64,000 nt of DNA from Stercorarius parasiticus (GCA_013396915.1 VWZL01000430.1:1370869-1434868); one strand, 5' to 3'. Positions 33,986 through 45,143 are shown, counted from the first letter of the stretch. Translations and numbers: made by a program. The notes: a model not told the origin generated them from the sequence alone.

Positions 33986-35519
33986 AAAGGGAGTGAGTTT
34001 TCTGTGATGGGCGCAGTGTATTTAGTGCTCGGCAGTGGGGGAACCGGATGGGCTGCGTGTCCCCGCTCCTGAAGCAGGCTGGCAGGAGGGTGGTACGAGC
34101 TGGTGGCAGATCCTCGAGCAGGTTAGGTCTGTCCCTCATAGACCCGTGTCCGACTGCTGGGACAGCACAAGGGTGCCTGCATCCTGCCTCAGCTTCAGAG
34201 GGGGTTTATGGGGCTGCTTCTGCCAGATCTTGCCCTGTACCCGCTGGTGGCTGACTCTGCTTGCTGTGCTCCTGCAGAAGGGAATGCTCTGCTCTGCTCT
34301 GACTTTTTTAGCCAAGGCTGAAACTGCCCTTGAGCCCTTGACTCGGTGCTGAGCTTCAGCTGGTCTTTGTGAGAACACACAAGGGTGTTCTCACATGCCC
34401 TCACACGTCTCCCCACGCCACAGGTCGTTGTCTGATGTTAATTAACTTGGTATGAAGAGTACATGCTGCATTTCTCTTCTGTGTCCATCTCAGCTGTTAG
34501 ACTTTTCATCCTTTTTTTTCCCCGTTTGCTGCCTTGGCTCAGGTTGTATCAGGCGTTTCTCACCTCTTGCTGCCTTTCTGCCCCGAACCAGAGGGCTGCA
34601 GTTGAGCTGGGAGGATGGAGCGTGGACACGCGATGCTCCCACCGCAGCAGTGCTATGCTGTAGGGCTGTCCTGCGCAGTCGTGGCCAGCGTTTGACCAGG
34701 AGGAATCTGCTGCAGCTGCCAGGTACTTAAGGGGTGGAAAATCGGTACAGCTTGTGCAGTAAAAAGGGAAGAAGCGCAGGGTCCCCTTGAAAGCGTGTCT
34801 TTTCCTGCTTTTCTACTGTGGGCAAAAGAAAAAAGCTGGAGGATGGCAATCTTGGGGCCAGAACAGCTTTTAAGGATGCAGGGAGACGTGGCTGTGTTCC
34901 CCGAGAGGCAGGATGATGTCTCCTGGGGTGGGTGGCACTGTCCCCAGTGCCCTTCACCTGAGCCATGTCCTGTCAGCAGATGGCTGCAGGCTGTCTGTAT
35001 CCTGCGGGGACACGGGACCTCACTCAGCGCAGTGTTCTGCTTGAAGCCCTTGGGCCTGGAGCAGAGCTGGTCTCTGCTCCTGGTTCCTGCATCATCGCAG
35101 CCAAAGTGACTTTGGGAGCAGACAGCTGGGGATGGAGAGAATGGGAAAGCATTGACCCCAACTTTGTCTCCTTCGCTGATCCTCTTCATCCATGGGTGAT
35201 GGATTCCAGCGTGAGGTGTGAATGCTCGGACACAGCAGAGCTCCAGGTTCAAATGCAGGGAAGATCAGCTTCACCAGAGCGGGTCTGGTCCCAATCCACT
35301 GCCGACATCCACCTCCCATCATTCTGCGACTCCCAGCGGGAATGGCAGGCAGGAGCCTGCAGGAATGGCTTGCTGCAGCCCTGGGACTCTGCGGTCGTCC
35401 CTGTCCCACTGCCCTCGACGTCCATCTGTCCCCACGGGGGGAACCGGGCACGGCTGGAGCCAGGCGTCGGGGAGGTGATGGTGCAGACACGGGAAGACCC
35501 GTCACCAGATCAGAGTGAA

Positions 35520-35890
35520 TGAATGTATCTGAATGCAAACAAATCACCCTTCAGCTGAACAGGCAGGCGGAGAGAGCTGGAAGCAGGGGGAAGATTTAAT
35601 TTTAACTCTGCAGAGTATTAAATAACGTACCCTGAAACGCATGTAAATGAGAGCTGGGACTCCAGCCGGAAATGCCGTGGGTTGGGATGGACCTCCCCGG
35701 AGCCACCAACATGGGAGCCCTGCGCCTGAGGACAGACACCGTGCCTCTGTGCCCTCACCGAGGGCTGGCGGGCAAGGAGGGTGCTGGCACACCTTTTTTT
35801 TAGTGCTTAATTAGACACTGTTAAAATCTCTGAGGGTTTATGTTTTTATTTGAATATATGCCCAAGCATCAGAGGGAAGACTCTTGGGGC
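35520..35890. promoter_or_regulatory. Candidate AT-rich regulatory islands downstream of SNRNP40
   Basis: Two small islands (35520-35660 and 35795-35890) stand out from GC-rich surroundings. Their words include TGCAAACAAATCA, GATTTAATTTTAAC, CATGTAAATGAGAG and GTGCTTAATTAGACAC, which resemble forkhead, octamer and homeodomain sites. Confidence 0.3.
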
Positions 35891-36767
35891 TGAGCCAGCA
35901 GTGCCAGGATGATAACCCTGCAGTTTCCCAATCTCGCTTGTTTAAAAGAAGAAAAAAAGGGTTCTTTTTCCCTGTTTCCCAACCCAGGAATCTGCAGGGA
36001 AGCAGGGAGGGCTCTCCCTCTGCCCTGGGTCCTGGAGGGTTTTGTTGGGCAGCGGGTGCTGCGCCAGGGGGTCCCACAGAGCCTGGGGGTCCCGTGTAGG
36101 ATGTTCAGCATCAGGCAGTGGGGGCTGGATGGATCCGCAGCCCACCCAGGGGCAAGTGGGTGCCACCCCCTCTGCCCTCAGACGCCCCTCCAGCGCCTCA
36201 GGGTGGGTGTCTGTGGAGCCGTGACCCAGATTGGGGAAATGATCCGGATTAACACTAAATCCCCTGTTCCTGAGGGAGTAGCTGGGGCAGGCGGCTGGTT
36301 TGCTTTGAGGGCATCTCCCCACTGCATGCACCATGGCCACCTGAGCACCAGCAAACTCGCCACAGCAGTGGCTTCCCAGGCAGATCCTTGTGCCCATCCC
36401 AGCACTGCGAGAGAAATCTCTGTTCCCCAGCATATTCCCAATTTGTGGATCAAATAAGCATCCGATGCCAACAGAGGGTGAGGAGGGAGACTTGGGCAGT
36501 CACATCTCTTGAGTTGCCACTGCCAATTACTGTCAGCAATTAGGGTCTGATCGATGCCCACCTGCGTTGGTGACAGATGGGACCACGTGCTGATGTCCCA
36601 GCCCCTGTGAAGAGCCCAAAAATTTATTTAGGAGAAGCACCTACCTGCTGCTAACAAGACATGTGTTCAGTGGATCCTAACTATGGCCCCAGCATGACAA
36701 AACATGGATTTAATGTAATTTGATGGGGGGGGGTTACTCAGCTGAGCAGGTCTAATGCTCTGCAGGG

Positions 36768-37530
36768 CCCAGCACAGGTTTAGGGTGCTGCACCTGGGGA
36801 GTAATAGCCCCCTGCACCAGTACAGGTTGGGGTTGACCTGCTGGAGAGCAGCTCTGTGGAAAGAGACCTGGGAGTCCTGGTGGACAACAAGGTGACCATG
36901 AGCCAGCAATGGGACCTTGTGGCCAAGAAGGCCAATGGCATCCTGGGGGGCATCAGGAAGAGTGTGGCCAGCAGGTGGAGGGAGGTCATCCTCCTCCTCT
37001 GCTCTGCCCTGGTGAGGCCGCATCTGGAGTGCTGGGTCCAGTTCTGGGCTCCCCGGGTCAAGAAGGACAGGGAACTGCTGGAGAGGGGACAGCAAAGGGC
37101 TACCGAGATGATGAGGGGACTGGAACATCTCCCTTATGAAGAAAGGCTGAGGGATTTGGGTCTTTTTAGTCTGGAAAAAAAGATGGCTGAGGGGAATCTT
37201 ATCAGCACTTAAATATTAAAGGATGGGTGTCAGAAGGGTGGGGCCAGGTTCTTCTCAGTGGCGCCCAGCGACGGGACAAGAGGTAACAGGCACAAACTTG
37301 AACATGGGAAGTTCCATCTCAACATGAGGAGGAACTTCTTTCCTGTGAGGGTGGCAGAGCCCTGGCACAGGCTGCCCAGAGAGGTGGTGGAGTCTCCGTC
37401 TCTGGAGACATTCCAAACCCCCCTGGACGCGTTCCTGTGCCACCTGCTCTGGGTGACCCTGCTCTGGCAGGGCGTTGGACGAGATGATCTCCAGAGGGTC
37501 CTTTCAACCCTATGATTCTGTGATTCTGTG
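36768..37530 (+). mobile_element. CR1 LINE copy, 5'-truncated
   Basis: It encodes ERDLGVLVDNKVTMSQQWDL, GGIRKSVASRWREVILLLC, RGQQRATEMMRGLEHLPYEE, then, after a frameshift, [19 protein letters not shown]. It ends with the typical tandem octamer tail CTATGATTCTGTGATTCTGTG. At least one frameshift or stop near 37209 shows it is dead. Confidence 0.94.
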
Positions 37531-37747
37531 AGCACAGCCGGCCCCGCGTGCCTTCCCCATGGCTTGGCCGGCCCCTGGGCTCACTGCTGTGAGAGCTGGG
37601 CACTGCTGTGGGGCTCGCACCCACTGTGGGGGGGACAGGACTGTTGGTGGAGCTGGCTGTCACCAAATCAGGGCAAATCCTGGCTGTGCAAAGCGAGGAG
37701 TGCAAGGCTGTGCCCTGTGCGTACACACATGTACACATCTGCATAAA

Positions 37748-38265
37748 ATCACAGAATCATAGAACGTGTTGGGTTGGAAGGGACCTCTAAAGGCCATCTA
37801 GTCCAACCCCCCTGCAGTCAGCAGGGACATCTGCAACTCGATCAAGTTGCTCAGAGCCTCATCCAGCCTGGCCTTGAAGGTCTCCAGGGATGGGGCCTCC
37901 ACCCCCTCTCTGGGCAACCTGGGCCAGTGTCTCACCACCCTCAGTGTCAAGAACTTCTTCCTCATGGCTAATCTAAACCTGCCCTGCTCTAGTTTAAACC
38001 ATTGCCCCTCGTCCTATCGCTCCATGCCCTTGCAAACAGTCCCTCCCCAGCTTTCCTGGAGCCCCTTCAGGGACTGGAAGGGGCTCTAAGGTCTCCCCGG
38101 AGCCTTCTCTTCTCCGGGCTGAACCCCTCCAACTCTCTCAGCCTGTCCTCACAGCAGAGGGGCTCCAGCCCTCCCAGCATCTTCGTGGCCTCCTCTGGCC
38201 CCGCTCCAACAGCTCCATGTCCTTCTTGTGCTGAGGGCTCCAGAGCTGGACACAGCACACTGAAT
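37748..38265 (-). mobile_element. CR1 LINE copy, 5'-truncated (left arm of inverted pair)
   Basis: The plus strand starts with ATCACAGAATCATAGAACG, the reverse complement of a CR1 3' tail. Minus-strand reading gives [18 protein letters not shown] and related RT-tail residues. Its 3' 290 nt are nearly identical to the plus-strand copy at 38876-39167. Confidence 0.93.
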
Positions 38266-38410
38266 GCACACTCATGCATACACACGTGCACATTTGTGCA
38301 GATACAACTCACACGTGCACCCACCAAAGAACTCCCACGCACACAGGTGCAAACATGCACATACACACGCACATGCATGTGCACAGGCGCACACACCCAC
38401 ACACATGTAC
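38266..38410. repeat. CA-rich alternating purine-pyrimidine patch
   Basis: Imperfect ACACATGCACAC-type dinucleotide sequence begins right where the CR1 copy ends. Such alternating tracts can adopt Z-DNA. Interruptions make it more than a simple (CA)n. Confidence 0.8.
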
Positions 38411-38875
38411 CCGCACACCCCAGACACCGCCAGGGCCAGCACTGCCACTGTGCCCTGGGGACAGGGTGATGCCCTGGGGGGGTTTGGGGCCAGGCAGCCC
38501 CAGGGCCGGTTGCCCCTCAGTTCCAAGCTGTGCCCGGGCCAGCGCGGGCCCCTCTTGGCTCCCGTCCCACGTGGGAGCCGTGCCAGCTCCGGGGCATGGC
38601 AGCAGCAAACCGTTACAGGCATAATCCCAGCGCAGAGAAAATTGTTTTCTTAAACAGGTTTATTCCTCCAAGGGAGGTATCTGCTTGAGAGATTTCCACT
38701 ATAAATTAAATCTGTCCCAGGATCCAGATAAACACTTAGAAAAATGACTTTTCTACCCGCTCTCCAGACTCAGCTTCATTCCAGCACTTCTCTTCCCCCT
38801 GCCTCATATCGACTCCCCTTGTTTTCACCACGCATTACACTCGGTCCCTTCCGACCCTTTTGGTGATGCAATGGG

Positions 38876-39167
38876 CTGTTTGCAAGGGCATGGAGTGATA
38901 GGACGAGGGGCAATGGTTTCGACTAGAGCAGGGCAGGTTTAGATTAGCCATGAGGAAGAAGTTCTTTACACTGAGGGTGGTGAGACACTGGCCCAGGTTG
39001 CCCAGAGAGGGGGTGGAGGCCCCATCCCTGGAGACATTCAAGGCCAGGCTGGATGAGGCTCTGAGCAACCTGATCTAGTTGCAGATGTCCCTGCTGACTG
39101 CAGGGGGGTTGGACTAGATGGCCTTTAGAGGTCCCTTCCAACCCAACACGTTCTACAATTCTGTGAC
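38876..39167 (+). mobile_element. CR1 LINE 3' fragment (right arm of inverted pair)
   Basis: It runs from TTTGCAAGGGCATGGAG to ACGTTCTACAATTCTGTGAC. By eye it differs from the inverted copy at 37748-38040 at about ten positions (roughly 97% identity), so both come from the same recent CR1 subfamily or one duplicated from the other. Confidence 0.92.
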
Positions 39168-39834
39168 TCTAATGGTCAGTGCACAGCAGATTCTCTCTGT
39201 CACTCCTTACTTCTTACCGTTCTCCTGCCCCATTGTGGGTCCTTCACAGTCCACAGTCCCTCTGGGGGTGTCCTTGCTCATATGGGTCCTCCACAGGCTG
39301 CAGTCGCTCAGAGCATCCCTATTCCATCAGGAGCGCCTCCTTCCATGAGGCCATCTTCAGCTGTCCCCAACAATATCCCGTTCCAAATCCCTCCTCCTTT
39401 TTCTCCAAGCCTATCACTTTACTTACCTCCTCAAGGCTCCTTTTTTGTGTCTCGTTTGTACTTCTCGCTTCTCTTGCAATAGAGCTGCTCTGGCAGGGGG
39501 CTGATGGCTGCTTTCGGTGGGGACGGGGGGTTGGGCAGCGACCTCCTGTCCTGTGTGGCTGCGCCTGCCCCCATCCCCATGCCGCTCCTTGACCCATGGG
39601 CAACACCACCATCGGGAAGCAATCCCAGCTGGAGACGGCTGCAGTACCCAGAGCACCCCAGCGTGGTGCAGCGGGTCGGATCCTGCACCGGGTGCTGGTG
39701 ATCCCTGTGCTGGGCACGACAGGGACATCACCGGGGGGTCCCGGCTCAGCCACCCCAGCCCTGCCGCCCCCTCTAATTACCTCCCTATCCTTCCTCCAGC
39801 GCTTTTCCCACCTTTCCCCACTGCCACTCGGAGG

Positions 39835-40235
39835 CTTCTAATGAATTTTGATAGTTACAATAAGCAAGTGATAATTTCTAAAAGAATGGAAAACAATTAT
39901 TTGCTCTGTTGGGGGATTAGATGATGTTTAGTCTCTATTTAATGGAAAACTAATTAAATTACATGAGCAAGTGAACAGAAATTTTTTGTTAATTATGAAT
40001 TTTGCGAGCTACAAAGGCTAAATGATGATGGATTCTGTAATCTGCCGCGCTTTTCGCTAGACACCGAGATAAGATGACAACTGAGGAAGAATGGCGTGAA
40101 TGCATTTTAATTTCTATATCGATTCAATAACAGCCAGCTGAACAGCGATCCATTAATGGGGATCTGCAGGAGCTGACGTTGATTGGCAGGCTGATGGCTA
40201 ATTATGTTAAAATCGGGGAAAGGTTGGTTAAATAG
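39835..40235. promoter_or_regulatory. Candidate conserved noncoding element upstream of NKAIN1 (strong)
   Basis: 400 nt of AT-rich unique sequence inserted between GC-rich blocks. It is dense in TAAT-type words: AACTAATTAAATTACATGAG, TTTGTTAATTATGAATTT, CATTTTAATTTC and GGCTAATTATG. It also has GATAAGATG (GATA-like) and CAGCTGAAC (E-box). It has no coding frame and no repeat relatives in the window, the usual look of a deeply conserved developmental enhancer. Conservation itself could not be tested. Confidence 0.45.
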
Positions 40236-40494
40236 ATGTGTGTTTGCTGCTGGAGGTGGTTGGGGAAGTCACTTTAGTTGGGTTTGTGCCATTGTGGCGC
40301 TTCCCTTGGTCCCTGCGGGGCCAGGCGGGTGGAGGATGCTCTGCCTGGGGTGACACGAGGTGTCCCTCGGGGTCATGGGGGTTGGTGGCTGTCCCCAGGA
40401 AAGGCAAGGAGCGATGGGGTCAGGTCAAGGCCAGCAGCAGAGGGGCTGGGTGTGGGCTGCTGGCCCCAGCACAAGCCTGATGCCCAGATTTGGG

Positions 40495-40935
40495 CTCCCC
40501 ATCCCAGAGATTGTCCCCCATCCCAGGGATGGAGCACCCCTGAGCCCAGGGCTGACCCCAGGGCTGGGATGTCCTTGACCTCAGGGATGGAGCATCCCTG
40601 GATCCAGGGCTGGAGCACCGTTGACTCCAGGACTGGGGCATCCAAGACCCCAGGGATGGAGCATCCCTAGACCCAGGGATGGAACGTCCGTAACCCCAGG
40701 GTTGGGGAATCCCTGGGCAGAGTATTCCTGACCCCAAGGCCAGAGCATCCCTGACCCCAAGGCTGGAGCATTCCTGATCCCAAGGATGGAACATCCTTGA
40801 CCCCAAGGCTGGAGCATCCCTGATCCTAAGGCCGGAGCATCCTTGACCCCAAGGCCAGAGCATCCTTGAACCCAAGGATGGAGCATCCCTGAGCCGAGGG
40901 ATGGAGCATCCCTGACCCTGGGACTGGGATGTCCC
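40495..40935. repeat. 23-bp minisatellite
   Basis: About 18 head-to-tail units of 23 bp with core GAGCATCCCTGACCCCAAGG. Consecutive GAGCAT words at 40743 and 40766 fix the period. Units drift at a few positions and are most regular from 40740 to 40920. Confidence 0.9.
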
Positions 40936-41079
40936 CGTCCCCAGGCTGCTCCATCCCAGCACAGCCCAGAGGAGCTGTGTCCATCCCCGCTGCCGGCTCC
41001 AGCCCCGCTGCCCCATCGCAAGGTGCTGGGCTGCACCTTGTTACCTCCTCCCTCCCACTTACAGGGCTGCTTTGCCACT

Positions 41080-41465
41080 TGTTAATTAGGGGCTCATTAA
41101 CATAAAACCCGGAGACTTTCAGCCCTCGAGCAGCGAAGGTGTGCGTATCCTGGCTCTGCAGCCAAAATCCAGCCTCCCATCAGCCTCTGCAGGGATTTAG
41201 CCCAAGCCAAGTGCAAACCCCATCCCCATTAAGGGGAATTACCCGATGTGCTTAATTACACGCGACCTATGCTGATGATTTGCATGTATTTACCCCGCAC
41301 TGATTTACATAATGCATCGGAATAAATGTCTTTTCCCCGTCACCATAACCCGGATAGATGGGGCCCTTTCGAAGATTTCTTTGCCAATAAACACGCCAAA
41401 AATCATCGTTTTGTCTTGTTCTGACAACTCAGTGTCATCAATTACTGCTTGAGTGGGTGAAAGAT
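41080..41465. promoter_or_regulatory. Candidate conserved noncoding element upstream of NKAIN1 (strong)
   Basis: Unique AT-rich sequence with TTGTTAATTAGGGG, GTGCTTAATTACACG and a perfect octamer-type ATTTGCAT (around 41279), plus ATGCATCGG and GCCAATAAACACG (forkhead-like). The stretch from 41220 to 41450 is information-rich and non-repetitive. Confidence 0.45.
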
Positions 41466-42065
41466 GCTCCGGGGCCCCCTTGGCTTTGTCTCGGAAGCAA
41501 CTCCCATGGGCTGGAACGTCCTGGCCGGCCTGTCCCGGGACATCCCCACGCTGAGATTCGGTGTTTTGGTATAAATTCACCCCCAAAATTCACACTCCGA
41601 ATCATCGCCAAGCCCGGACAACAGTTTCAGCCCCAAAGAAGGAAAAAATAAATCAACCTCAAGAGCCCAGGAGGAAAAGACGGAGAAAAAAAACCAACCC
41701 AAATGGTAGGGCTTGGAGCTGCAAAACTGTGATGGCCTTTGGGTGTTTTCTGTTAACCTAAAACCTCCTTTTTTTCCCTGGTTTTGCCTTTTTTAAGGCA
41801 GCAAAGAGCATTCCCAACCCTGCAGCAGCTTTGTGCCTGATTCTTCTCCCAAATAACTATTTGCTGGCTGCTTTGGGAGTGTTGCTGATGCTCATCGCGG
41901 AGGACAATGTATTTTATTTTTTGCCTCCATTTGGAAATATTGAATAATTCCAGTGTCGGATACAAGTGCCCCAAGTCCCGGTGTCCCGGCAGGTACCCGG
42001 CTCTGCACAGTGCATCAGGAAGGGAAGCAGGAATTGCCAGTGGAGTGATTTCTTTCTGCTCCAGA

Positions 42066-42087
42066 TTTTTTTTTTTGGGGGGGGGGG
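42066..42087. repeat. T11-G11 homopolymer junction
   Basis: Eleven T followed by eleven G. The reverse-complement kind of junction (C12-A19) recurs at 45113-45143. Confidence 0.9.
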
Positions 42088-42370
42088 AAGGAAGAAAATT
42101 AAAAACCCCCAATCCCTGTGTTGTTTTTTTTGAGCAAAACCCAGACATTTTTGGGTAAAAATATCAGTTTAGTGAAAAAAAGATAATTTTCACGTGTTCT
42201 GTTTATAGCCCTGGCAGAGAGATCTCCCTCTGGCACACAGATCTATGCACTTTTTTACTTAGAACACCCCTTTTTGGTGGAAGGAGATGATTTTGGGTAT
42301 GTGGGGAAACGATCCCACCTGGCTCCTCCTGCCCTGGGGATGGAGGGCTTGGCCAGGCCGGATTCATGGG

Positions 42371-42450
42371 TTTATTCATGACTCCCCATGAATAAATACC
42401 ATGCCCCCGTTTTATTCATGAATCCCCATGAATAAATACCATGCCCCCGA
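42371..42450. repeat. Two 40-bp direct repeats, each a perfect short hairpin
   Basis: Two 40-bp copies differ at two positions. Each contains TTTATTCATG and its inverse CATGAATAAA, separated by six bases, so each copy can fold into a 10-bp stem. Confidence 0.85.
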
Positions 42451-43004
42451 TTTAATTTCCTCCTAATATTTCCTCCATAATTTTGGTCTTCTGGGTTTTT
42501 TCTTGCCAAAAATATAACAAAAGCCAAGTGTTGTGGGGTCTGGAGGGTGGTGGGTACGAGCACAGTGAAAGGCAAAATGTTGGGCTCGTTTCCCACCCGC
42601 TCGCAAATGAAGTTATCTCCTTGCCTTCTAAGAAAGCGCTTTGACACGCTATACTGACCTTTTTTTAATCTAAAATTGATTCCTCGTGAAACTCCACCTG
42701 GTCGAGAGCCAGGCAGGATCTCGGTGCCATTGTATGGGTTTTCATGACTTTACACGGGGGTGTTTTGCCTTTCTCTGGTATTTGTTGGAGCTGATGGGGA
42801 GGGTTGAGCTGAGCAGATTTGCGTGGCCAACAAAATGCTACGGGGGGCAGTTGGATCCTCATCTTTTTTTGACCCGTGGAGTGAAACCGGTCCCTCTGCT
42901 CCGGGTTTCTGCTGTGCTTAAATCCAAGAGGACCCCACAAGCTTGATTGTGGAGATGGGGCTGGTTCCCCCCCCACAGATAACCCCTAGGAGCCTGGGAC
43001 ATTC

Positions 43005-43283
43005 GAGATGAGGGTGATGGGACCTTTCTCAGGCTCTTGGTGAGGACCTGGAGATGATGGAGCCAGGGACACTTGGGATGAGGGTGATGGGACCTTTCTC
43101 AGGCTCTTGGTGAGGACCTGGAGATGATGGAGCCAGGGACACTTGGGATGAGGGTGATGGGACCTTTCTCAGGCTCTTGGTGAGGACCTGGAGATGATGG
43201 AGCCAGGGACACTTGGGATGAGGGTGATGGGACCTTTCTCAGGCTCTTGGTGAGGACCTGGAGATGACGGAGCCAGGGACACT
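43005..43283. repeat. 70-bp tandem repeat, four copies
   Basis: The word GACCTTTCTCAGGCTCTTGG starts at 43021, 43091, 43161 and 43231, exactly 70 bp apart. Copies are almost identical, so the array is young. The last copy decays after AGCCAGGGACACT. Confidence 0.96.
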
Positions 43284-44647
43284 GGGACTGACGGAATCAA
43301 GCCCACTGTGGAGGTGTCACAGGGGAGGCAGGTCCATGGGTGGGATCCTCGGCAGCCTGCACAGCGAGGCATGGGTGAGACTGAGACATGGGTCACCGAG
43401 ACAGCGTGGGATAAATGCCGAGGTCCCCGTGTTTCAAACACCCTTTGTCTCAGTCTGGGTTCAACCACCTCTCCCAGAACCACTGTTTTTTTGCAGCATG
43501 GTTTTTGCATTCATGGAAGACAAGTGTTCTCTGAAAAGCCTCTCAAAACACTCCTGGGAGCACAGAAAGAGTTGAGAGGGAGAGAAACTCCCACCATGGA
43601 GGATGAAGGAAAAGCTCCAGGTGTGGGAGGTGCTGTAGGCTGGTCCTGGCAGCGCAGGGGGATGTGTGAGCCCTTGCAAGCTTGGATGGGCCAGGTTAGA
43701 CCATGGCCAGACCGACACTTGCACACAAACGCATCTGTAAGGTCGCAGCCCCTCGGATCCCATGCAGAGCTGCTCCGATACTTAAGTGTGTGGGGGGCTG
43801 GTTTAGGAGATGCTTCCTTATAAAAATCAGGGCTGCGGATTAAGAAATCATGGAACTGAAAAGCTGCACATTGTTCCTAAGTCCTTCTGCTGGATGGCAT
43901 TTCAGGAGGTTTCTGAAGCAGTGGAAAAGCAGCATACCGGTTATTCCTTGGCAGACGTGCACTCCACGATCCCCCTGAAGGTGTGCTGTGAAAAAAAGAA
44001 CAAAGGCGAGACGGGTGGGTAGTGGTTTGGGGCCGTACCCTGCCAGCTCTGCCTGCACCCACCTCCTTACCCAGACCTGCTGGGTTTGAGCCTGCGAGCC
44101 CCCTGGGAGCAGAGACCCGATGCCGGGTGGCTGGGTGCTGCCTCACCTCTGGCCAGCGGCCGCTCCCGGTCCTGGAGCTGCGTGTACCGGGCTGTGGAGC
44201 AAGGTTCTGCGGGGGGATCGCGGGGACTTTCCTCCCAGGGCTGGGCCATCTGTCCTCCCTGCGAGCCCAGCTGCTGCCCTGGCAGGACCACCCCAGGGAT
44301 CCCCCAGAGGAGGTGGGTGCGGGGTCTCTGTACCGCGGGTCCATGCACCGCCCAAGGGCCGCAGGGCCGGGGGAAGGGCAAGCAGCTCACCAGCCCTTTA
44401 CATTCGCAAATCGCCGGGATTTAACCCAGCCCCACCTGCCTCCGGAGCGAGGAAAAAAAAATAAAAATAAATGGGGGGGGAGCAAAAAAAAAAGACAAAT
44501 ATAACAAGGAAGGGCGGGAGCGACCAGGAGCCGCGCCTGCCGCCCGCTGCGGCGAAGGGGCCGCGCAGCCCGGCGCCCCCGGAAGCTGCCAAGGGCTCGG
44601 CGCGGCGCGGCGTCCCCGGCCTGGCCTCCCCCCCGCCCGGCCGCGCC

Positions 44648-44738
44648 NNNNNNNNNNNNNNNNNNNNNNNNNNNNNNNNNNNNNNNNNNNNNNNNNNNNN
44701 NNNNNNNNNNNNNNNNNNNNNNNNNNNNNNNNNNNNNN
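44648..44738. other. Assembly gap (91 N)
   Basis: Unknown bases in the GC-rich 5' flank of NKAIN1 exon 1. It probably covers part of the promoter or 5' UTR. Confidence 0.99.
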
Positions 44739-44913
44739 TGCTGTGAAGAAAGTACCGGGGCTGGCCGGAGGCTGGAAAGCGGGACATGTTGCTGGTGCCC
44801 CCCTGATGCTCCTCGGGCGGCGGCTCTGCTGGAGAAGGGGAGGCTGGTGAGGAGCTGGAGGACGGCGAGGCGAGGCCACGGTGGGGGAAATCCGAGGCTC
44901 CGGCTGGGAAACC

Positions 44914-44967
44914 ATGGGGAGATGCAATGGGAGATGTACGCTGGTCGGATTCTGCTGCCTGCAGCTG
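44914..44967 (+). CDS. NKAIN1: NKAIN1 coding exon 1 (Na,K-ATPase-interacting protein)
   Basis: ATG in a good context (ACCATGG) opens 18 codons, MGRCNGRCTLVGFCCLQL, followed by a GTAAGG donor in phase 0. Human NKAIN1 begins MGKCSGRCTLVAFCCLQL, and all NKAIN paralogs share MG-C-GRCTLV-FCCLQL. The position and strand right after SNRNP40 match the human order and select NKAIN1. NKAIN proteins are small four-pass membrane proteins of neurons that bind the Na,K-ATPase beta subunit. The exon encodes the cytosolic N-terminus and the start of the first membrane segment. The next exon (with QIFDFLGYQWAPILANF in human) is not found in the rest of the window, so intron 1 exceeds 19 kb. The short exon alone could in principle belong to another NKAIN. 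Confidence 0.87.
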
Positions 44968-45112
44968 GTAAGGCGAGGGGCCGTCTGCGCTCATCAGCAT
45001 GCCGGGTTGTGCTTTGTGCGAAATGTTGGCTGTCACCGCTACACACTCCGTCTCGGCGGTGACCTTGCTGTGGGACCAGCTTTGGGGANGAGATCGTCGC
45101 TGCCCCCCTCCT

Positions 45113-45143
45113 CCCCCCCCCCCCAAAAAAAAAAAAAAAAAAA
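45113..45143. repeat. C12-A19 homopolymer junction
   Basis: Twelve C then nineteen A, 150 bp after the NKAIN1 exon 1 donor, beside one ambiguous base (45089). The tract is sequencing-hard and can form unusual structure. Confidence 0.9.

Larger units (their letters stand above)
33986..44560. other. Intergenic region SNRNP40 - NKAIN1
   Basis: About 10.5 kb with no supported exon. It contains three CR1 copies, a CA-rich patch, three tandem repeats and AT-rich regulatory-like islands, listed separately. The stretches 34.0-35.5 kb, 36.1-36.7 kb and 41.5-42.3 kb hold nothing I recognise beyond homopolymer runs. Confidence 0.7.
44020..45110. promoter_or_regulatory. NKAIN1: CpG island over NKAIN1 exon 1
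   Basis: A CpG-dense stretch (for example around 44520-44647, dense in GCGCGGC words) surrounds the first coding exon and contains a gap. It is the likely NKAIN1 promoter. The transcription start is not visible. Confidence 0.6.

Noticed and set aside
40495..40935. CRISPR-like regular spacing in minisatellites
   Set aside because: Units are contiguous tandem repeats with no unique spacers, in a vertebrate genome.
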